The notes under the pieces were generated by a model. It had not been told where the DNA came from. It worked only from the letters and a program-made list of their open reading frames with translations, and did not search any database. Position numbers and translations under genes: made by a program. A stretch of 64,000 nt of DNA, from positions 9,528-73,527 of the forward strand of contig NZ_JBHSHC010000016.1 in assembly GCF_042652925.1 (NCBI RefSeq), in the 5' to 3' direction. Numbering within the stretch: the first letter of the stretch is position 1; each line of letters starts with the position of its first letter. Positions 59,851 to 64,000 of this stretch are shown piece after piece. The DNA comes from Effusibacillus consociatus. Its GTDB lineage: Bacteria > Bacillota > Bacilli > Tumebacillales > Effusibacillaceae.

Positions 59851-61116
59851 CTAGCGTCCGCGTCGCTTGTTTCCCGTCCGTTTGCTCCCATCTCTTTTGC
59901 CGGCAACGGGCCGATTTTGAACAGTGCGACGATTGGTGTCACCGGTACGCACTTTGGACAACTCGCTTACTTTCTTTGCAGGAGTTGGGGTCTTGGCGAG
60001 ATTCCCCTCCACAGTCCGCTTTTCCAATGTGGCACGAACTCCTTTTTCAATCATTCGCAAAAAGTCCCTGTCACGAGGGGAGACGAAAGTAACCGCAACA
60101 CCTGTTTGTCCGGCTCGACCGGTTCTGCCGATCCGGTGGATATAGCTCTCCACGTCGTGGGGGATATCATAGTTAAATACATGGGTGACGCCTTCCACAT
60201 CCAAACCTCTGGCGGCAACGTCGGTTGCAACCAGGATTTGGAGCTTTGCCTCACGAAACCGTTTCATCACCTGTTCTCTTTTTGTCTGGGAAAGATCTCC
60301 ATGGAGCTCATCTGACAGGTAGCCTCTCCGGAGTAACGCTTCATTTAGTGTACTGGCACGCCGTTTTGTGCGGCAAAAAACGATTGCCAAAAAAGGTTTG
60401 TACTCATCAATCATTTTACAGAGAGCGTTTTGTTTTTGGCGGTCGGTTGTTTCGACCACGACTTGTCGGATCTCCTCCAATGTGACCTTCTTTGGCTGAA
60501 TTCGGACCTCTTGTGGGGATCGCATGTAACGGGAAGCGAGCGCACGAATGCTCTTTGGCATTGTAGCTGAAAACAGTGCAGTCTGCCGGTCGGATGGCAG
60601 TTGAGTCAAAATCTGTTCCACCTCTCCGAGGAACCCCAGATCCAGCATCTGATCCGCTTCGTCCAATACCAGCATGGAAAGCCGGCTGAAATTGACCGTG
60701 CCCCGGCGAAGGTGATCCAAAAGCCTGCCTGGCGTTCCGACTACAACGTGGACATGGCCTTGTAACTTTCGGATTTGTCGTTCCACGTCTTGGCCTCCGT
60801 AAACAGCAAGAACGTTTGCACCCACACAAGGGGCCAATTTTTCCAGTTCTTCCGTGATCTGCAGTGCCAGTTCTCGGGTCGGTGTTACGATGAGCGCTTG
60901 AATCTCACCCTTCCGGACATCGATCGTTTCTAAAATTGGCAGCACAAAGGCGAGTGTTTTGCCTGTCCCGGTTTGCGCCTGTCCAATCAGGTCGTCACCG
61001 GCCAAGAGCACTGGGATTGCCTGTTGTTGAATCGGGGTGGGTTCGTTGATTCCGTGAGTAAGTAATGTTTCGATCAGCGCGTTTCGAATCGCAAGTTCTT
61101 GAAAATGGGATGTCAT
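59851..61116 (-). CDS. DEAD-box RNA helicase (RhlE/CshB-like)
   Basis: A 421-residue helicase with Q motif, QTGTGKT, PTRELA, canonical VLDEAD, SAT, ATDVAARGLD and HRIGRTGRAG, then a basic tail (KRDGSKRTGNKRRGR). ATG 61116 is 12 nt from AGGAGG. No DbpA domain, unlike the helicase at 13186. Likely RNA remodelling in the cold or in ribosome assembly. Confidence 0.88.
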   Translation of the reverse strand: MTSHFQELAIRNALIETLLTHGINEPTPIQQQAIPVLLAGDDLIGQAQTGTGKTLAFVLPILETIDVRKGEIQALIVTPTRELALQITEELEKLAPCVGANVLAVYGGQDVERQIRKLQGHVHVVVGTPGRLLDHLRRGTVNFSRLSMLVLDEADQMLDLGFLGEVEQILTQLPSDRQTALFSATMPKSIRALASRYMRSPQEVRIQPKKVTLEEIRQVVVETTDRQKQNALCKMIDEYKPFLAIVFCRTKRRASTLNEALLRRGYLSDELHGDLSQTKREQVMKRFREAKLQILVATDVAARGLDVEGVTHVFNYDIPHDVESYIHRIGRTGRAGQTGVAVTFVSPRDRDFLRMIEKGVRATLEKRTVEGNLAKTPTPAKKVSELSKVRTGDTNRRTVQNRPVAGKRDGSKRTGNKRRGR

Positions 61117-61197
61117 AAAAATCCATACCCTCCTAACAGACATAGTGTGTGCTGCATCAAGAAAGCCATTCCCTTAAATAGGAATGGCCGTTTTTCT

Positions 61198-62757
61198 TTA
61201 CCGGACTCCTTGTTTTGCCCAAGCCTCCACGTTCCACTCTTCCGTAATCCAGTCTTTGTAGAATTCAGGTTCGTGTGAAACAAGGAGAATCGTTCCTTTG
61301 TAGTTTTTCAACGCAATCGCCAATTCTTCTTTTGCCGCAACGTCCAAGTGATTGGTGGGCTCATCCAGCAGCAGCCAATTGCTTGGTGTGAGCATCAGTT
61401 TGCAAAGCCGTACTTTGGCATGTTCGCCCCCAGACAAAGCAGAAAGCTTTGAAGTGATATGCTCATTCCCAAGTCCGCAGCGGGCCAAGTTGGCACGCAC
61501 TTCTTGGTTGGTCAGATTGGGGAAAGATTCCCAAACGTCTTCCAATGCGGTTACATTCTTGGTGATTTTGGTTTCTTGTTCAAAATAGGCCGGGTGCAGG
61601 TAATCGCCACGCTCAACGGAACCGTTCAATGGTTGCAAAATGCCCATCAGAGTTTTCAGGAGAGTAGATTTTCCCATCCCGTTGCAGCCGGTGATGGCAA
61701 TCTTTTTGCCTCGCTCCACAGCAATTGCAAGCTCGGGGAGCAGGGGGTAGGAGTACCCGATCTGCAAATTTTTGGCCGTAACCACTTCCTTAGAAGACAG
61801 CCGCGCTTCCGCGAAACGGAAGGAGGGGCGGGGATAGGTCACCGGCCGATCGATCCGTTCCATCTTGTCGAGTATTTTTTGCCGGGACTTGGCTCGTCCT
61901 GAGGTAGATGCCCGAGCTTTATTGCGTGCGATAAAGTCCTCCAAACGGGAGATCTCTTCCCGTTGGCGTTCATAGGCGTTTTCGTGCTGGAGCCTTTTTT
62001 GCTCGTAGACTCTGAGAAATTGTTCATAATCCCCTGTATATGCAGTTAATTTGCCGCCTTCCAGGTGATAAATGCGATTTACCACATCGTTCATGAAGAA
62101 GGTATCGTGGGAAATCAGCAAAAAACTGTACGGATATTCTTGCAGGTATCGGGTTAACCACTCAATGTGCTCGGTATCGAGGTAGTTTGTAGGTTCATCC
62201 AGCAGCAACACGTTCGGTTTCTCCAGCAGCAGCTTGGCAAGCAAGACTTTGGTGCGTTGGCCGCCGGACAGGTCACTGACGTCACGATCCAGGCCGATTG
62301 CAGTCAATCCCAGACCTTTTGCCAGCTCTTCGATATGCACATCAATGGTATAGAATCCGCTGACTTCCAATCTTTCTTGGATCTCGCCCATGTCCTCAAG
62401 CAATTTCTCCAATTCGTCGGGTGAGGCATCGGCCATTTTTTCCGCGATAACGGTCAATTCCTGTTCAAGGTCAAGTAAAGGGCGGAAGGCATCGCGAAGA
62501 ATATCGCGAATGGTGTTGCCGGGTGTGAGCTTCGTATGCTGATCCAAGTAGCCTACCGTTGCCCGGTTGGACCATTCGATTTTGCCTTCGTCAGGCTCAA
62601 TGCCTCCTGTAATGATGCTCATCAATGTGGACTTGCCGACACCATTGGCTCCTACGAGTCCAATGCGCTCGCCGCGAAGCAAGCGAAACGATATTTTAGT
62701 AAAAAGGGTTCGAGCACCAAACCCATGGGAAACATCAGTCACAGTCAAAACACTCAT
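61198..62757 (-). CDS. ABC-F ATPase (YfmM/YkpA type)
   Basis: A 519-residue soluble ABC-F protein. Two ABC domains: first Walker A GANGVGKST, LSGGQ, LLLDEPTNYLD; second GCNGMGKST, LSGGE, LLLDEPTNHLD, joined by a charged P-site-tRNA linker (ERQREEISRLEDFIARNKAR). ABC-F proteins act on the ribosome, in translation or antibiotic protection. ATG 62757 after GGGAGGG. An extended -10 TGGTATAAT lies about 45 bp upstream. Confidence 0.9.
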   Translation of the reverse strand: MSVLTVTDVSHGFGARTLFTKISFRLLRGERIGLVGANGVGKSTLMSIITGGIEPDEGKIEWSNRATVGYLDQHTKLTPGNTIRDILRDAFRPLLDLEQELTVIAEKMADASPDELEKLLEDMGEIQERLEVSGFYTIDVHIEELAKGLGLTAIGLDRDVSDLSGGQRTKVLLAKLLLEKPNVLLLDEPTNYLDTEHIEWLTRYLQEYPYSFLLISHDTFFMNDVVNRIYHLEGGKLTAYTGDYEQFLRVYEQKRLQHENAYERQREEISRLEDFIARNKARASTSGRAKSRQKILDKMERIDRPVTYPRPSFRFAEARLSSKEVVTAKNLQIGYSYPLLPELAIAVERGKKIAITGCNGMGKSTLLKTLMGILQPLNGSVERGDYLHPAYFEQETKITKNVTALEDVWESFPNLTNQEVRANLARCGLGNEHITSKLSALSGGEHAKVRLCKLMLTPSNWLLLDEPTNHLDVAAKEELAIALKNYKGTILLVSHEPEFYKDWITEEWNVEAWAKQGVR

Positions 62758-63252
62758 GCCGGAACCCTCCCTTAATAGTAGTAGGCATGATTTAAAAATT
62801 ATACCATATCTTTTTAAATACAAGGAGGAGGAAAGAGAAAACCTGTTAAACAAAAATGGATACATACCAAATCCAAATGACTAAGAACATTAAGGGTGAA
62901 ACAAACGCAGCAGCCCTTTTTCGTTTTCAGATTGAGTCCGATAATATACATTATGTTAACCAATAAAAATGTAGATTCATAAATTAAACCTCTCGTTTAA
63001 ATAAAAATGCCCTTCGATATATATGAAGGGCGCCAAGTAATCCGATATTTAGTGACCACTAAGATATACAATCGGACCGAAAGTATTCCGTACATATTAC
63101 CATAGCAGCCTTAACTGTGTTTCTAGAATTTTCCCTGCATTTTAAAACCCGACTTCGACAGTCCGTAGATGTACAAACCGCCACGAGCCCAATCAGGACA
63201 AGGGAATCGGCGGTTGTGGATAACTTCATGTGGTGCCTACAAATTTTTGGGG
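62758..63252. other. Intergenic region before the transposase
   Basis: 495 bp. It holds the ABC-F promoter at its left, then AT-rich DNA without a convincing ORF, and a hairpin at 63008. No transposon end repeat could be placed without the far end of the element. Confidence 0.5.
63007..63030 (-). terminator. Terminator, minus strand
   Basis: GCCCTTC pairs with GAAGGGC over 9 nt; on the minus strand it is followed by ATTTTTATTT. It could end minus-strand transcription from the transposase. Confidence 0.6.
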
Positions 63253-64000
63253 TCAAGAAAGCGAAATGTCCCATATTTGCTGAGGTTCTTCAATGTTGAG
63301 AGCCGAAACAATTGCCCGATGTTCTTCCGTCAATTCGGTCCGCTGACGTAGCTTTCCGGCATCCAAACGGTATTCAATCAAATGCAACGTCTGCATGAGT
63401 GACCGAACGTCCCGCCATGTTCGGCCAGTCTGGTTTTCAATGATTCGTATGAGCATCAACCCCAGCCAACAAAGCAGGACGTCCGAACGAATCCGTTCTT
63501 CTTTCCGGTGATAAACAGGCCGCAATTCCAGCGACTGTTTCAGCGTGCGAAAGGCTGCCTCGACTTTCAGAAGCTGCTTGTAGCCAAGCGCGACGTCTTC
63601 GGTAGAAAGCGTGTCATCAGACGTACGAAGCAAGTACTTGCCGTCAAGGTGCCCCATCGCTTTGACAGCATCCAGGTCGATACGCAGATTGCCACGCTTA
63701 TCGATTTTCAAATAGCGTTTGTAGGTCGGATGACTGTGAAGTCGGCAATGCGCCTTCGTATGTGCGTCCCCGNNNNNNNNNNNNNNNNNNNNNNNNNNNN
63801 NNNNNNNNNNACCAGCACGTAGCGCTTGCGCGCTTCACCGTCACCGACAACGATTTCTTTGACTTCCAGATTGTCGCGAATCGTCTTGAAACGTCCCGGA
63901 TGTGCGAGTGCCGCTTCGACGGTTGGCTTTCCGGAGGTCATTTTCTCGCCCGCGATGTAGTGCCCGCCGGTTTGCTGCAGCACGCGCAAGTTGTCTTCGG
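63253..64000 (-). mobile_element. IS1634-type (IS4 group) transposase, partial, with assembly gap
   Basis: A minus-strand transposase, cut by the window edge at its 5' side. The C-terminal part has the DDE Glu in KVEAAFRTLKQSLELRPVYH and RKEERIRSDVLLCWLGL. Upstream, GDAHTKAHCRLHSHPTYKRY is open up to the N run at 63773-63810; beyond it lies GGHYIAGEKMTSGKPTVEAA with VVGDGEARKRYVL. The two parts are in different frames across 38 N; a true gap length that is a multiple of 3 would join them. Confidence 0.8.
63773..63810. other. Assembly gap (38 N)
   Basis: Run of N inside the transposase gene. Its length is a placeholder or estimate, because the flanking reading frames do not agree with 38. Confidence 0.99.

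Overview
The window is chromosomal DNA from an endospore-forming, Gram-positive (Firmicutes, Bacillales-type) bacterium. It carries spoVS, ymdB, cotE, spoVK, codY, glnR, lexA/yneA, the rny and recA-recX blocks and GGAGG-type ribosome sites, with frequent GTG and TTG starts. Gene content fits an Alicyclobacillaceae-like lineage (Effusibacillus/Tumebacillus type); that assignment is inference. A run of 38 N at 63773-63810 shows a draft assembly. No rRNA or tRNA gene was seen.

Layout. 1-5437: AlkA-type glycosylase (cut by the window edge), DUF2797, two DUF1450 thiol proteins, a SirB/CbiX chelatase directly followed by a HesB-like gene with an in-frame UGA (candidate selenoprotein), zinc-ribbon protein, FAD oxidoreductase, NicO/RcnA metal exporter. 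5589-19875: trypsin-like protease, Bmp-type lipoprotein, DUF3388, rodZ, yajQ, rimO, pgsA, cinA, DEAD-box helicase, recA-recX, rny, ymdB. 20007-23342: spoVS, dipeptidase, PHP phosphoesterase, MBL hydrolase. 23343-24283: a block nearly free of genes, bounded by about 65-bp inverted repeats and dense in hairpins, directly before cotE. 24284-30268: cotE followed by three YheC/YheD-type ATP-grasp proteins and a GS-like amidoligase, a spore-surface peptide-ligase cluster. 30351-31115: NlpC/P60 hydrolase under a c-di-AMP riboswitch. 31729-39770: miaB, mutS-mutL, methyltransferase, miaA, hfq. 40002-46669: ferredoxin, codY, a coupled spoVK-GTPase-membrane-protein operon, hflX, ynbB. 46779-51297: glnA-glnR-glnA with GlnR boxes, then the lexA/yneA SOS pair with three LexA boxes. 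51317-62757: DUF456, DUF2334/FG-GAP membrane protein, moaB, ecsC, acyl-CoA ligase, HU, corA, small proteins, a rearranged LysE/ArgO gene beside a MocR stump, DEAD-box helicase, ABC-F ATPase. 63253-64000: partial IS1634-type transposase.

Themes. DNA repair and SOS control (mutSL, recA-recX, lexA-yneA, alkA) share LexA operators. Nitrogen control is a GlnR circuit with two glutamine synthetases. tRNA modification (miaA, miaB) is clustered with mismatch repair and hfq, as in other Firmicutes. The least explained parts are the UGA-containing gene at 2337, the inverted-repeat block before cotE, the ATP-grasp/amidoligase cluster, the spoVK operon, and the block-swapped LysE gene.
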